Positions 1 through 8,437 of a stretch of 64,000 nt of DNA are shown here, piece by piece; the first letter of the stretch is position 1; every line of letters starts with the position of its first letter. The notes beneath the pieces are model-generated. The model had not been told where the DNA came from, did not search any database, and saw only the letters and a program-made list of their open reading frames with translations. This DNA is from SHWB01 sp050246875. GTDB lineage: Bacteria; Pseudomonadota; Alphaproteobacteria; UBA6615. The DNA lies in assembly GCA_050246875.1 (NCBI GenBank), contig JBFWVF010000006.1, positions 186,001 through 250,000 on the forward strand. Direction: 5' to 3'. The position numbers and the translations under genes were made by a program.

Positions 1-814
1 GGTCGAAGTGCCACGCCGCGGGGCCGTTCTCGGCGAGGACCAGCCGCGCCAGCCGGCCGGCGGCGATGTGCGGCGCGACGAGGTGCTGCGGCATGTGGCA
101 CCAGCCGAAGCCGGCGAGCAGGTAGTCGAGGCGCAGGCCGAGATCGGCGAAGCGCCAGATGTGGCGGCCGACGATGCCGCCTTGCAGGCCGGCCGTCACC
201 GTCGTGCGGTCGGTCAGCACGAGCTGCAGGTGCGGCTCCAGCGCCTCGCGCGTCAGCGGCGGCGGCAGCGCGGCGAGCGGATGGCCGGCGACGACGACGG
301 GAACCATCGGGATCGACACGAGGAACTCGCTCTCGAGGCCAACGGCGCCGGTCAGTCGCGTGGCGTAGATCGCCCAGCGCGCGGTGCCGTCGCGCAGGCG
401 CTGCTCGGGCCCGCCGAGGCCCTCGGTATAGAGCGTCACCGGCAGGTCGGGGAAGGCCGCCGCGAGCGCCTGCAGGCCACCCATCAGCACGTCGCTGGGA
501 AAGATCGCCTCGACGGCGATGGCGAGGTCGGGTTCGAGACCGCCCGCCACCCCGGCGGCCCGCGCCCGCAGCGTGTCGGCGGCGCGCACGACATGGCGCG
601 CGTCGGCCAGCACGACACGGCCGGTTTCGGTCAGCGCATACGGCTTGGCCGCGCGCTCGAACAGCGTCACGCCGAGGGTGAATTCGAGCGCCTGGATGGC
701 CTGGCTGACGGCCGACTGGACCCGGCCGAGGCGGCGCGCGGCGGCCTGGAAGCTGCCGGTCTCGGCGACCGCGATCAGCATCCGCATCTGGTCGAGGGTC
801 AGGCGGTCCAGCAC
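1..814 (-). CDS. LysR-family transcriptional regulator (3' end beyond window)
   Basis: DNA-binding regulator of the LysR family, read leftward and still open at base 1, so the C-terminus is missing (271 codons visible). The N-terminal winged helix-turn-helix is clear in about residues 1-60, with AARRLGRVQSAVSQAIQALE as the recognition region and LFERAAKPYALTETG after it. A periplasmic-binding-protein-like effector domain follows. I chose the GTG start at 812-814 because it places the HTH directly at the N-terminus; no ATG is in frame nearby and the ribosome site is weak. It diverges from the azoreductase gene at 935. By the usual logic of this family it probably controls that gene and itself through the palindrome at 831-845. 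The effector cannot be deduced. Confidence 0.9.
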   Translation of the reverse strand, partial: MLDRLTLDQMRMLIAVAETGSFQAAARRLGRVQSAVSQAIQALEFTLGVTLFERAAKPYALTETGRVVLADARHVVRAADTLRARAAGVAGGLEPDLAIAVEAIFPSDVLMGGLQALAAAFPDLPVTLYTEGLGGPEQRLRDGTARWAIYATRLTGAVGLESEFLVSIPMVPVVVAGHPLAALPPPLTREALEPHLQLVLTDRTTVTAGLQGGIVGRHIWRFADLGLRLDYLLAGFGWCHMPQHLVAPHIAAGRLARLVLAENGPAAWHFD

Positions 815-830
815 CGATGATCGGCTTGAC

Positions 831-845
831 TGATGAAGTTCATCA
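831..845. promoter_or_regulatory. 15-bp perfect palindrome, candidate LysR operator
   Basis: TGATGAA-G-TTCATCA is a perfect inverted repeat in the 120-bp gap between the divergent lysR-type gene and azoR. It lies 17 bases upstream of the regulator start and is followed by an AT-rich stretch (845-870) that contrasts with the GC-rich surroundings. LysR regulators commonly bind dyads in such divergent promoters. The operator role is inferred from position and symmetry only. Confidence 0.5.
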
Positions 846-934
846 TAATTTGGCCGATTTAATCGATAAGGGGAAGGCCCCATCTCGGGGAGGACAGCAA
901 TCCGAGACGGCCGCTGGGCCGGGGAGCCAGACCG

Positions 935-1570
935 ATGAAGTCCATCCTGTTCGTCAATGCCAGCCTGTCGGCCGAACGGTCGGTGTCGCGTCAGGTCGCC
1001 GCCGAGCTGATCGCCGATCTGCAACGGCAGCATCCCGGTGCCGCCGTGGTCGAGCGCGACCTCGGCCGCACCCCGCCGCCGCATGTCGATTTCGCCATCC
1101 TCGGCGCCGCCGGCAAGCCGGCCGCCGAGCGCGACGCCGCCCAGGCCGACGCCGCCCGGCTGGCCGACACGCTGATCGAGGAAGTCGAGGCGGCCGATGC
1201 CATCGTGCTCGCCGTGCCGCTCTACAATTTCTCCGTCCCCTCGCCCTTCAAGGCGTGGATCGACCATGTCCTGCGGGCCCGCCGCACCTTCCGCTACAAC
1301 GCCGACGGCAGCGTCGCGGGCCTGCTCGGCGGCCGCAAGGTCTACGTCGTCAGCGGTCGCGGCGGCATCTACAGCGAGGGGCCGGCGCGCGGCATGGACT
1401 TCCTCGAGCCGTGGCTGCGCACGGTGCTGGGCTTCGTCGGCCTCGACGACGTGACCTTCGTGCCGGTCGAGGGCCAGGCGGTCGGGCCGGAGGCGGCCGC
1501 GCGGGGCCTCGACCGCGCCCGCGAGGCCGTGGCCGCGCTCGCCTCGCAGCCGGCCGCCGTCGCGGCCTGA
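935..1570 (+). CDS. azoR: FMN-dependent NADH-azoreductase
   Basis: Cytoplasmic flavodoxin-fold oxidoreductase of the AzoR/NAD(P)H quinone reductase family, which reduces azo bonds and quinones with NADH through bound FMN. The 211-residue length is normal. The phosphate-binding N-terminal loop (NASLSAERSVSR, about 9-20) and the FMN-contacting segment VPLYNFSVPSPFKAWID (about 92-108) are both present, as is the later SGRGGIY loop. The ATG follows a GGGGAG ribosome site. The gene stands alone, divergent from the LysR-type regulator, an arrangement common for oxidant- or quinone-induced azoreductases. The physiological substrate is likely a quinone, but that is inference. Confidence 0.9.
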   Translation: MKSILFVNASLSAERSVSRQVAAELIADLQRQHPGAAVVERDLGRTPPPHVDFAILGAAGKPAAERDAAQADAARLADTLIEEVEAADAIVLAVPLYNFSVPSPFKAWIDHVLRARRTFRYNADGSVAGLLGGRKVYVVSGRGGIYSEGPARGMDFLEPWLRTVLGFVGLDDVTFVPVEGQAVGPEAAARGLDRAREAVAALASQPAAVAA

Positions 1571-1603
1571 GGAACGCCCCGAACGAGCGCCGACGTTACC
1601 CCA

Positions 1604-1721
1604 CCATCCTCACCCTGAGCCTCCTCATCCCGAGCCTGTCGAGGGACGAAGGGCGAGGATGGCCGGCACTGCGCTACGAGCGAGCGACGCCCTCGTCCTT
1701 CGACAGGCTGAGGATGAGGGC
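1604..1721. repeat. Inverted pair of TTCGACAGGCTCAGGATGAG-type repeats
   Basis: The gap 1571-1800 holds no gene. It contains one copy of the second repeat family at 1604-1662 (orientation GAGCCTGTCGAGGGACGA) and an inverted copy at 1690-1721 (CGTCCTTCGACAGGCTGAGG). Similar pairs occur at 21.1, 36.9, 41.0, 52.2 and 53.7 kb. The pair lies between azoR and the tRNA gene. Confidence 0.85.
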
Positions 1722-1800
1722 TACTGGTCTGTGCAGCGGCGGCCGCTTCGTGCCGCCGATTGACGGGGCCGCGGCGGCGCCGCCATTCTCCGGCCGCGCG

Positions 1801-1886
1801 GCCCCGGTGGCGGAACGGTAGACGCGACAGACTCAAAATCTGTTGTCCGCAAGGGCGTGGGAGTTCGAGTCTCCCCCGGGGCACCA
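1801..1886 (+). tRNA. tRNA-Leu (anticodon CAA)
   Basis: The acceptor arm GCCCCGG (1801-1807) pairs exactly with CCGGGGC (1876-1882), followed by discriminator A and an encoded CCA end (1884-1886). The anticodon stem ACAGA/TCTGT encloses the loop CTCAAAA, giving anticodon CAA, which reads UUG leucine codons. The long variable arm (class II) and the T-arm GGGAG-TTCGAGT-CTCCC agree with tRNA-Leu. The encoded CCA suggests a fully templated gene. Confidence 0.97.
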
Positions 1887-1956
1887 GCGCGACAAGGCCG
1901 GCGGACCGGGGCGACCGGACGCCCGGCCGGGCAAGACGGGTCGCCACGGAGGAACC

Positions 1957-2919
1957 ATGCCGCGTGACGGATCGGGCGGCGCCACCCGGGGCGCCCGCCT
2001 GCTGCCGCTGCTCATGCTGGTGGTGCTGGGCGCCTGCTGGGGCGGCAATCCCAATTTCGGCAAGGCGCTGAGCCTCGTCGGCGTGCACCCCTTCGCGGTG
2101 GTGTTCTGGCAGACCGCCATCGCCGGCCTGATCATCCTCGCCGTCTGCGCGGCACGCGGCCTGTCGATGCCGCTCGACTGGCGGCACCTGCGCTTCTGCG
2201 CCTTCATGGGCATCGTCACCATCGCGCTGCCCTACGCGCTGATGGTGCATGTCGCCGGCGCCATCTCGGCCGGCTACATGGCGGTGATCGTGCTGCTGTC
2301 GCCGGTGCTCACCTACCTCATGGCGCTGGCCATCGGCATCGAGCGCTTCGTCCTGCTGCGCGCCGGCGGCATCGCCGTCGGCATCGCCGGCGCCGCGCTG
2401 CTGGTGCTGCCGCATGGCAGCCTGCCGGCGCCCGAACTGATCGGCGTGGCGCTCGCCGGCTTCCTCGTGCCGGTGGGCTACGCCGTCGCCAATATCTATG
2501 CCGAAGTGCGCCGGCCGGCCGGCGCCGCCAGCGCGCCGCTCGCCGCCGGCACGATGTTCACCGGCGCTGCGGCGACGCTGGCGCTGTCGCTGGCGACCGG
2601 CACTTTTGCGCCGGTCTGGCAGGATCCGGCCGGCGCCGGCGCCCTGGTGCTTGCCTACGGCGTCGTCACCGCCATCGCCTATCTGCTGTATTTCGGCATC
2701 ATCGCGCTGGCCGGCGCCGTCTATCTCGCCCAGGCAGGATTCCTCGTCGCCCTGTTCGGCATCCTTTGGGGCATCCTGTTCTTCGCCGAGCGGCACAGCG
2801 CGTGGATGTGGGCGGCGGTGGCGCTGGTCGCCGGCGGCGTCGCGCTGGTCAATCTCGGCAAGGCTGGCCGGCGCGCGCCGGCGTCGGTAGGCAGCCCGCC
2901 GCGATCCGATGTAGTTTGA
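1957..2919 (+). CDS. DMT-superfamily (EamA) transporter
   Basis: Inner-membrane protein of 320 residues with two EamA repeats and about ten hydrophobic helices, the usual length for the drug/metabolite transporter superfamily. It starts with PLLMLVVLGACWGGNPNFGK, typical of the first helix of the family. The ATG at 1957 was chosen because GGAGGA lies just upstream; earlier in-frame starts fall inside the tRNA. The next gene (hyuA) begins 31 bases downstream, so it is probably the first gene of the hydantoinase operon. It may import the substrate or export a product; direction and ligand cannot be read from sequence. Confidence 0.88.
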   Translation: MPRDGSGGATRGARLLPLLMLVVLGACWGGNPNFGKALSLVGVHPFAVVFWQTAIAGLIILAVCAARGLSMPLDWRHLRFCAFMGIVTIALPYALMVHVAGAISAGYMAVIVLLSPVLTYLMALAIGIERFVLLRAGGIAVGIAGAALLVLPHGSLPAPELIGVALAGFLVPVGYAVANIYAEVRRPAGAASAPLAAGTMFTGAAATLALSLATGTFAPVWQDPAGAGALVLAYGVVTAIAYLLYFGIIALAGAVYLAQAGFLVALFGILWGILFFAERHSAWMWAAVALVAGGVALVNLGKAGRRAPASVGSPPRSDVV

Positions 2920-2950
2920 CGGTGTGTGACAGACGCGGGAGCGGCGGGAC

Positions 2951-5002
2951 GTGACGATACGGGTGGCGATCGATACCGGCGGCACCTTCACCGATGTCGT
3001 CGCCATCGACGACGCGAGCGGCGCCCAGTTCGCGGTCAAGACCCCGAGCACGCCCGACGATCCCAGCCGCGGCCTCGTCGCCGGCTTCCGCAAGGCGATG
3101 GCCGCCGCGGGACGCCCCGTCGTGGACGCCGGGGCGCTGCTGCACGGTTCGACCGTCGCCACCAATGCCGTGCTCGAGCACAAGTTCGACGGCCTTGGCC
3201 TGATCGTCACGCGCGGCTTCCGCCACATGATCGAGATCGCCCGCCAGTCGGTGCCCGACGGCTACGGCAACTCCTTCTTCTGGGTGAAGCCACCGCGCCT
3301 CGTGCCGCTGCACCTCGTGCGCGAGGTGCCCGGCCGCATGACCTTCGAGGGAAGCGAGATCGAGCCGTTCGACGCGGCCGCCGCGCGCGCGGCGGTGGCC
3401 GAGCTGGTGTCCGAGGGCGCGCGCTGCATCGGCGTCTGCCTGCTGCACGCCTACGCCAACGACGACCACGAGATGCAGCTCGGCGCGCTCATCGCCCGCG
3501 AGTTTCCCGACACCTTCTTCTCGCTGTCCTCCGTCGTGCTGCCCGAGTACCGCGAGTACGAGCGCGCGATGACGACGCTGATCGACGTGCTGGTGAAGCC
3601 GTATTGCCGTACCTATCTCGGCAGCGCGGCGCGCCAGGTGCGCGACGAGGCCGGCGACATTCCGTTCCTCATCATGCAGTCGAACGGCGGCGTGGTGCGC
3701 CACGAGACCGCCGGCGACCGGCCGGTGACGATGCTGCTGTCGGGCCCGGCGGCGGGCGTGCTCGGCGCCGTCCACATGGCCCGCCTCGCCGGCTTCGAGG
3801 ACATCCTGACGATCGACGTCGGCGGCACCTCGACCGACGTGTCGCTGGTCGACAAGCTGCGCCCGGCGATGACCAGCCAGTCGATGGTCGAACACTATCC
3901 CGTCAAGACGCCGATGTTCGACATCGTCACCGTGGCGGCGGGCGGCGGCTCGATCGCCTGGGTCGACGGCTACGGCCGTCTCAAGGTCGGCCCGCAAAGC
4001 GCTGGCGCCGATCCCGGGCCGGTGGCCTACGGGCGCGGCGGCACGCGGCCCGCCGTCACCGATGCCGCCCTCGTCATGGGCCGCCTGCCGGCGGCGCTGG
4101 TCGGCGGCGAACTGGCGCTCGACGCGGCGGCGGCGCGCGCCGCCTATGCGCGCCTCGGCGCCACCTTCGCGATGAGCTCCGAGGAGGTGGCGGCCGGCGT
4201 GTTCGAGATCGCCACCGCCAACATGGTGCATGGCATCCGGCAGGTGACGACGACGCGCGGGCGCGACCCGCAGGCCTACACGCTGGTCGCCTTCGGCGGC
4301 GCCGGCGGGCTGTTCGCCACCGATGTCGCCGACTTCCTCGGCATGCGCCGGGTAATGGTGCCGCCCGATCCGGGAAACCTGTCGGCCTGGGGCCTGCACG
4401 TCTCCGACGTGAAGCGCGACTACATCCAGACCGCGGTGCGCCGGCAATCCACCGCCGACGCCGCCGAGATCGAGGCCGTCTGGGCGGCGCTGGAAGCGCG
4501 CGGCGCGCGCGAGATCGCCGCCGAGGGCATCGCCGCGGCCGACATCGTGCTCACGCGGTCGGCCGACATGCGCTATGTCGGCGAAGGCCACGAGGTGCCG
4601 GTGCACATCCCCGAGGGCATGCGCGGCGAGCTGGCGCTGGCCTTCGCCTGGAAGGACTTCCACCGCGTCCACGACGAGACCTTCGGCTTCCAGTACGAAG
4701 GCACGCAGGACGTCGAACTGGTCAACATGCGCGTGCAGGCGGTGGGCCGTATCCACCGTCCGCAACCGCGCGAGGCGGTGCGCGCGGGCGCGGCATCCGT
4801 GGCGCGGACGAAGCGGGCCGTCTACTGGCGCGCCGACGGACGTATCGACTGTCCTGTCCACGACCGCACGACCCTGCCGACCGGCGTCGCGCTCGCGGGG
4901 CCGGCCATCGTCGAGGAGTACGGCTCGACCACCGTGGTGCCGGCGGGCTGGCGCGCCACGCCCGACCGTTACGGCAATCTCGTGCTGGAGACGCAGCGAT
5001 GA
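2951..5002 (+). CDS. hyuA: Hydantoinase/oxoprolinase subunit A (HyuA family)
   Basis: The 683-residue ATP-dependent subunit of the hydantoinase/5-oxoprolinase/acetone carboxylase family, which activates a cyclic amide or ketone with ATP. It begins with the diagnostic DTGGTFTD nucleotide-binding motif (residues 8-15) and has the second phosphate motif DVGGTSTD at about 289-296, plus the C-terminal SYG-like hydantoinase A domain. The start codon is GTG at 2951. It overlaps the downstream HyuB gene by ATGA, implying a stoichiometric A/B complex. N-methylhydantoinase, 5-oxoprolinase and acetophenone/acetone carboxylases share this architecture. The neighbouring creatininase-family gene favours a cyclic ureide or lactam as substrate, but that is inference. 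Confidence 0.92.
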   Translation: MTIRVAIDTGGTFTDVVAIDDASGAQFAVKTPSTPDDPSRGLVAGFRKAMAAAGRPVVDAGALLHGSTVATNAVLEHKFDGLGLIVTRGFRHMIEIARQSVPDGYGNSFFWVKPPRLVPLHLVREVPGRMTFEGSEIEPFDAAAARAAVAELVSEGARCIGVCLLHAYANDDHEMQLGALIAREFPDTFFSLSSVVLPEYREYERAMTTLIDVLVKPYCRTYLGSAARQVRDEAGDIPFLIMQSNGGVVRHETAGDRPVTMLLSGPAAGVLGAVHMARLAGFEDILTIDVGGTSTDVSLVDKLRPAMTSQSMVEHYPVKTPMFDIVTVAAGGGSIAWVDGYGRLKVGPQSAGADPGPVAYGRGGTRPAVTDAALVMGRLPAALVGGELALDAAAARAAYARLGATFAMSSEEVAAGVFEIATANMVHGIRQVTTTRGRDPQAYTLVAFGGAGGLFATDVADFLGMRRVMVPPDPGNLSAWGLHVSDVKRDYIQTAVRRQSTADAAEIEAVWAALEARGAREIAAEGIAAADIVLTRSADMRYVGEGHEVPVHIPEGMRGELALAFAWKDFHRVHDETFGFQYEGTQDVELVNMRVQAVGRIHRPQPREAVRAGAASVARTKRAVYWRADGRIDCPVHDRTTLPTGVALAGPAIVEEYGSTTVVPAGWRATPDRYGNLVLETQR

Positions 5003-6915
5003 GCGAACGGGCGAAACTCGGCCCCATCGAACTGGAGGTCATCACCGGCACCATCCGCTCGGCCGAGCTGGAGATCGAGGCCGCCGTCGAGCGCACCTCG
5101 CGCTCGCCGATGATCCGCGACCAGCACGACTACCGCGTCGCGCTTTTCGACGCGCGCGGGCGCAAGCTGACGGGGCGTTCCTACTCGGCGCTGGTCGAGC
5201 CGGTATTCGAGTATTTCGCGCCCGGCGACATCCATCCCGGCGACGTCTTCTTCTGGAACGATCCCTACAATTCCTGTGGCGGCATCGGCCATGTGCCGGA
5301 TCTCTGCACCACCATCCCGATCTTCCACGGCGAGCGGCTGATCGGCTTCTCGCAGGTCTTCGGCCATCACGACGACGTCGGCGGCAAGGTGCCCGGCAGC
5401 CTGCCGACTGACGCCACCGACCAGTGGGCCGAGGGGCTGGTGATCCCGCCGATCAAGCTCTACGAGCGCGGCGTCCTCAACAGGGCGGCCTACGCCATCA
5501 TCTTCCGCAATTCGCGGCTCGGCGAGCATCTGCGCGGCGACATCGACGCCGAGATCGGCGCCGCCCAGCTCGGCTCGCGCCGCATCCTCGCGCTCGCCGA
5601 ACGCTACGGCGTCGAAGCGCTGGAAGGCGCCTTCGACGCCATCATCGCCAACGCCGCCGAGACCATCCGCCGCGAGTTGCTGCCGAAGATCGCCGACGGC
5701 GTCTGGCGCTGGGACGACTACATCGAGCGCGACGGCGTGCAGACGGATCGCATCCACGCCTTCCGCCTGACCATGACCAAGACGGCGGAGAAGATCGTGC
5801 TCGACTTCTCCGGCACCGACCCCGAGGCGATGGGGCCGATCAACTGGCCGCTCGACTACGCCGACGGCAAGTTCATCCGCAAGTTCATGGCGCCCGTGCT
5901 GCGCAGCCTCGCCGACACGCCCGAGCGCGCCGCCGAGATCGACATCAACGAGGGCGTGCTCGACGTGCTGGAGGTGAAGTTTCCGCCCAAGGGCACGCTG
6001 GTGACGCCGAGCTTCGGCAAGCCGACGGGGATGCGCTTCTTCCTGTTCCTGCGTGTGCTCGGCACCTTCGCCGGCGTACTGGCGAAGGCGACCGGCGGAC
6101 GCATGCCGGCCGACCACGAGACGATCCGCATCTGGGGCCTGCACGGCGGCCGCACCAATGCCGATTTCTACCTGTTCCGCGAGGTCCTCGGCGGCGGCGG
6201 GCCGGGCCGGCCGTGGGCCGACGGCAGCGATGCCGTGCACATCGTGCCCAATTCGCGCAATTTGCCGGCCGAATTCTCCGAGACGCGCTACCCGATCATG
6301 GTCGAGCAGCTCGGCCTCGCCGTCGATTCCGGCGGACCGGGCTGCCGGCGTGGCGGGCTGGGCTACGACAAGCGCATCCGCGCGCTGGCCGATGCAAGGC
6401 TGCTGTCGAACGCCGACCGTTCGATCTTCTCCTGCTACGGCGTCAACGGCGGCAAGGCCGGCGGCCGCTACGCCGTGACGGTGACGGCCCCCGACGGCAC
6501 CGTCACCGAAGTGCCCGGCATGGCCGACAACGTGTCCGTCCGCGCCGGCGACGTCGTGCGTATCGTGACCACCGGCGGCGGCGGCTGGGGCGACCCGCTG
6601 GCGCGCGAGCCGGAACGGGTACGCGACGACGTGCGCGCCGGCATCGTCGGCGAACGCGCTGCCCGAGAGCAGTACGGCGTGGTGCTGCGCCGCGACGGCC
6701 AGGCCTGGGCGATCGACGACGCGGCGACCGAGGCGTTGCGCGCGCGCCTGCGTCCGGCGCGCGGCAAGCTGCCGATGTTCGACCGCGGCCCCGCCTACGA
6801 GGCGCTGAAGCGCGATGGCGCCATCGCCTGGCCGGCGGGCTGGAACGACCCCGACACCGACTGCGCCGCGGTCGATCCGGCGTCGCTGATGCACGCCGCC
6901 GAAGCGGCCGAGTGA
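4999..6915 (+). CDS. hyuB: Hydantoinase/oxoprolinase subunit B (HyuB family)
   Basis: Partner subunit of HyuA (638 residues), matching the hydantoinase B/oxoprolinase domain over its whole length. Recognisable blocks are the N-terminal ERTSRSPMIRDQHDY, the conserved WNDPYNSCGGIGHVPD and FGHHDDVGG near residues 90-130, and a C-terminal glycine-rich TTGGGGWGDPLAREPERV that is typical of this family. Start ATG 4999 overlaps the hyuA stop codon. The two subunits act together in ATP-dependent ring opening. The 3' end overlaps the region where the creatininase-family gene could begin, so translation of the three genes is probably coupled. Confidence 0.92.
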   Translation: MSERAKLGPIELEVITGTIRSAELEIEAAVERTSRSPMIRDQHDYRVALFDARGRKLTGRSYSALVEPVFEYFAPGDIHPGDVFFWNDPYNSCGGIGHVPDLCTTIPIFHGERLIGFSQVFGHHDDVGGKVPGSLPTDATDQWAEGLVIPPIKLYERGVLNRAAYAIIFRNSRLGEHLRGDIDAEIGAAQLGSRRILALAERYGVEALEGAFDAIIANAAETIRRELLPKIADGVWRWDDYIERDGVQTDRIHAFRLTMTKTAEKIVLDFSGTDPEAMGPINWPLDYADGKFIRKFMAPVLRSLADTPERAAEIDINEGVLDVLEVKFPPKGTLVTPSFGKPTGMRFFLFLRVLGTFAGVLAKATGGRMPADHETIRIWGLHGGRTNADFYLFREVLGGGGPGRPWADGSDAVHIVPNSRNLPAEFSETRYPIMVEQLGLAVDSGGPGCRRGGLGYDKRIRALADARLLSNADRSIFSCYGVNGGKAGGRYAVTVTAPDGTVTEVPGMADNVSVRAGDVVRIVTTGGGGWGDPLAREPERVRDDVRAGIVGERAAREQYGVVLRRDGQAWAIDDAATEALRARLRPARGKLPMFDRGPAYEALKRDGAIAWPAGWNDPDTDCAAVDPASLMHAAEAAE

Positions 6916-6926
6916 AGGCGACGGCG

Positions 6927-7718
6927 ATGGCGGTACAGCTCGCGCATATGACGATGGACGAGGTCGCCGCGGCGGCGGCCGCCGGACGGACCGTGATCGT
7001 CCCCACCGGCGCCACCGAGTCGCATGGTCCGCACATGCCGACCGACACCGACTCCCACCAGGCCGAGCACATCGCCGTGCTGGTTGCGGAGCGCGTCGGC
7101 GCTGTCGTCGCGCCGACCCTGTGCTACGGCGTCTCCAAGACCTTCGAGCGCTTCCCCGGCACCATCTCGCTGTCGATTCCGGTCTATCAGGAAGTGCTGT
7201 ACGAGGTGGGATCGGCGCTGGTGAAGCAGGGCTTCCGCCATCTGCTCCTGCTCAACGGCAACCGCCCCAACGGCACCTCGAACGACGCCGTCGCCCGTCG
7301 CCTTATCGACGACCTCGACGACCGTCACGACTTCCGCGTCACCGCCGTCAGCTACTGGGAACCCGGCGCCGCGACGTCGCACGCCATGCGCGCCTCGCCG
7401 GTCGGCGGCATGGGCCACGGCGGCGAGTTCGAGACCTCCTTCCAGCTCGCCACGCGGCCGGCGCTGGTGAAGATGGATCGGCTGGCCGGCGTCGAGGCGC
7501 CGCTGGTCGGCTGGGACCTGGTGGCGCCGGTCGAGCCCAACCGCACCTACGGCCGCAGGCCGGACCCGAAGACCGGCCACCCCTCGATCTTCGGCGCGCC
7601 GAAGTTCGCCAGCGCCGAGTCCGGCGCGAAGTTCATCGCCGCCAGCGTCGACGCCCTCGTCCATATGCTGGAAAACCTGCAGGGCGCCTACGAGGCGCGT
7701 CCCGCACAACCCCGCTGA
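6927..7718 (+). CDS. Creatininase-family metal-dependent amidohydrolase
   Basis: Member of the creatininase superfamily (263 residues), di-metal enzymes that hydrolyse small cyclic or linear amides. The first metal-ligand cluster GATESHGPHMPTDTDSH supplies Glu31, His33 and Asp42, and the later GMGHGGEFETS carries the conserved His/Glu. The normally conserved NGHGGN motif instead reads NGNRPN (residues 110-115), so the usual metal-ligand His is Asn112. I chose ATG 6927 because GAAGG lies 8 bases upstream; a GTG at 6912 that overlaps the hyuB stop is an alternative. It sits directly behind hyuAB, suggesting consecutive steps on an amide or ureide. Specific substrate unknown. Confidence 0.87.
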   Translation: MAVQLAHMTMDEVAAAAAAGRTVIVPTGATESHGPHMPTDTDSHQAEHIAVLVAERVGAVVAPTLCYGVSKTFERFPGTISLSIPVYQEVLYEVGSALVKQGFRHLLLLNGNRPNGTSNDAVARRLIDDLDDRHDFRVTAVSYWEPGAATSHAMRASPVGGMGHGGEFETSFQLATRPALVKMDRLAGVEAPLVGWDLVAPVEPNRTYGRRPDPKTGHPSIFGAPKFASAESGAKFIAASVDALVHMLENLQGAYEARPAQPR

Positions 7719-7851
7719 GCGGAATCCGCGCGGTATCGGCAGTGGAAATCGCCGCCCGTCCGTGGTCTTTATGCGCCCGACCCGGCGGGCCAGCCCCGTC
7801 CGTCCAGCAGCGACCGTTCCGGCGGATGCGAAGCGAAGAGGAAGCGCGTTC

Positions 7852-8424
7852 ATGAGCAGTGCCAGGCCGCAGCGGCTCCCGAAGCTGGAGCGCACCCAGG
7901 TTCCCGCCGAGAGCCACCCGATGTGGGACCATGTGATGCGCTCGCGCGGCTACACCGACCGCATGCCGACGGTGTTCGCCACCATCGCCAACAGCCCCAA
8001 CGCGCTGCACTACGTCTGCGCCGTCGGCGAGTACGTCCGCTACAAGACCGACTTCGACCCGATCATCCGCGAGCTGGTCATCATGACGGTCGCCCAGGAG
8101 ATCACCTGCAAATACGAGTGGGTGCATCACTGGCGCGTCGCGGTGAAGGCCGGCGCCTCCGAGGCGCTGCTGAAGAAGATCGGCACGCCGGCGCTCGAGG
8201 CCGAGCCGATGCCGATCGGCCCGACGGTGAAGTACGCCCGCCTCGTCGCCAACAACCAGCCGGTCGACGACGCGCTGTTCAACACCATCAAGGACCATTA
8301 CGGCCCGACCGGCTTCACCGATCTCACCATGATGATCGGCTACTACGGCGCGCTCGGCCGCTTCATCAACGTCACCGGCGTCGGCCTCGACGACACCGAC
8401 GTCGACGTGCCCTTCAACCGCTGA
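7852..8424 (+). CDS. Carboxymuconolactone decarboxylase (CMD) family protein, single domain
   Basis: A 190-residue all-helical CMD/AhpD-like protein. The core has RELVIMTVAQEITCKYEW followed by VHH. This keeps the Glu, one Cys and the following His of the AhpD-type E-x2-C-x2-C-x3-H motif but replaces the second Cys with Glu, so a thiol peroxidase function is unlikely. ATG 7852 is preceded by GAAGAGGAAG; an upstream in-frame start (7762) lacks such a site. The next gene, 13 bases downstream, encodes two more copies of the same domain. The most likely role is a small-molecule lyase or decarboxylase step in the surrounding pathway. The substrate is not evident. Confidence 0.85.
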   Translation: MSSARPQRLPKLERTQVPAESHPMWDHVMRSRGYTDRMPTVFATIANSPNALHYVCAVGEYVRYKTDFDPIIRELVIMTVAQEITCKYEWVHHWRVAVKAGASEALLKKIGTPALEAEPMPIGPTVKYARLVANNQPVDDALFNTIKDHYGPTGFTDLTMMIGYYGALGRFINVTGVGLDDTDVDVPFNR

Positions 8425-8437
8425 GCCGGAGCCCGCG

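Noticed and set aside
1843..1956. Upstream in-frame start for the EamA transporter
   Set aside because: It would begin inside the tRNA-Leu gene; ATG 1957 has a good ribosome site.
2849..4861. Long minus-strand frame opposite hyuA
   Set aside because: Low-complexity product rich in His/Arg/Gly with no recognisable domain; hyuA is clear on the other strand.
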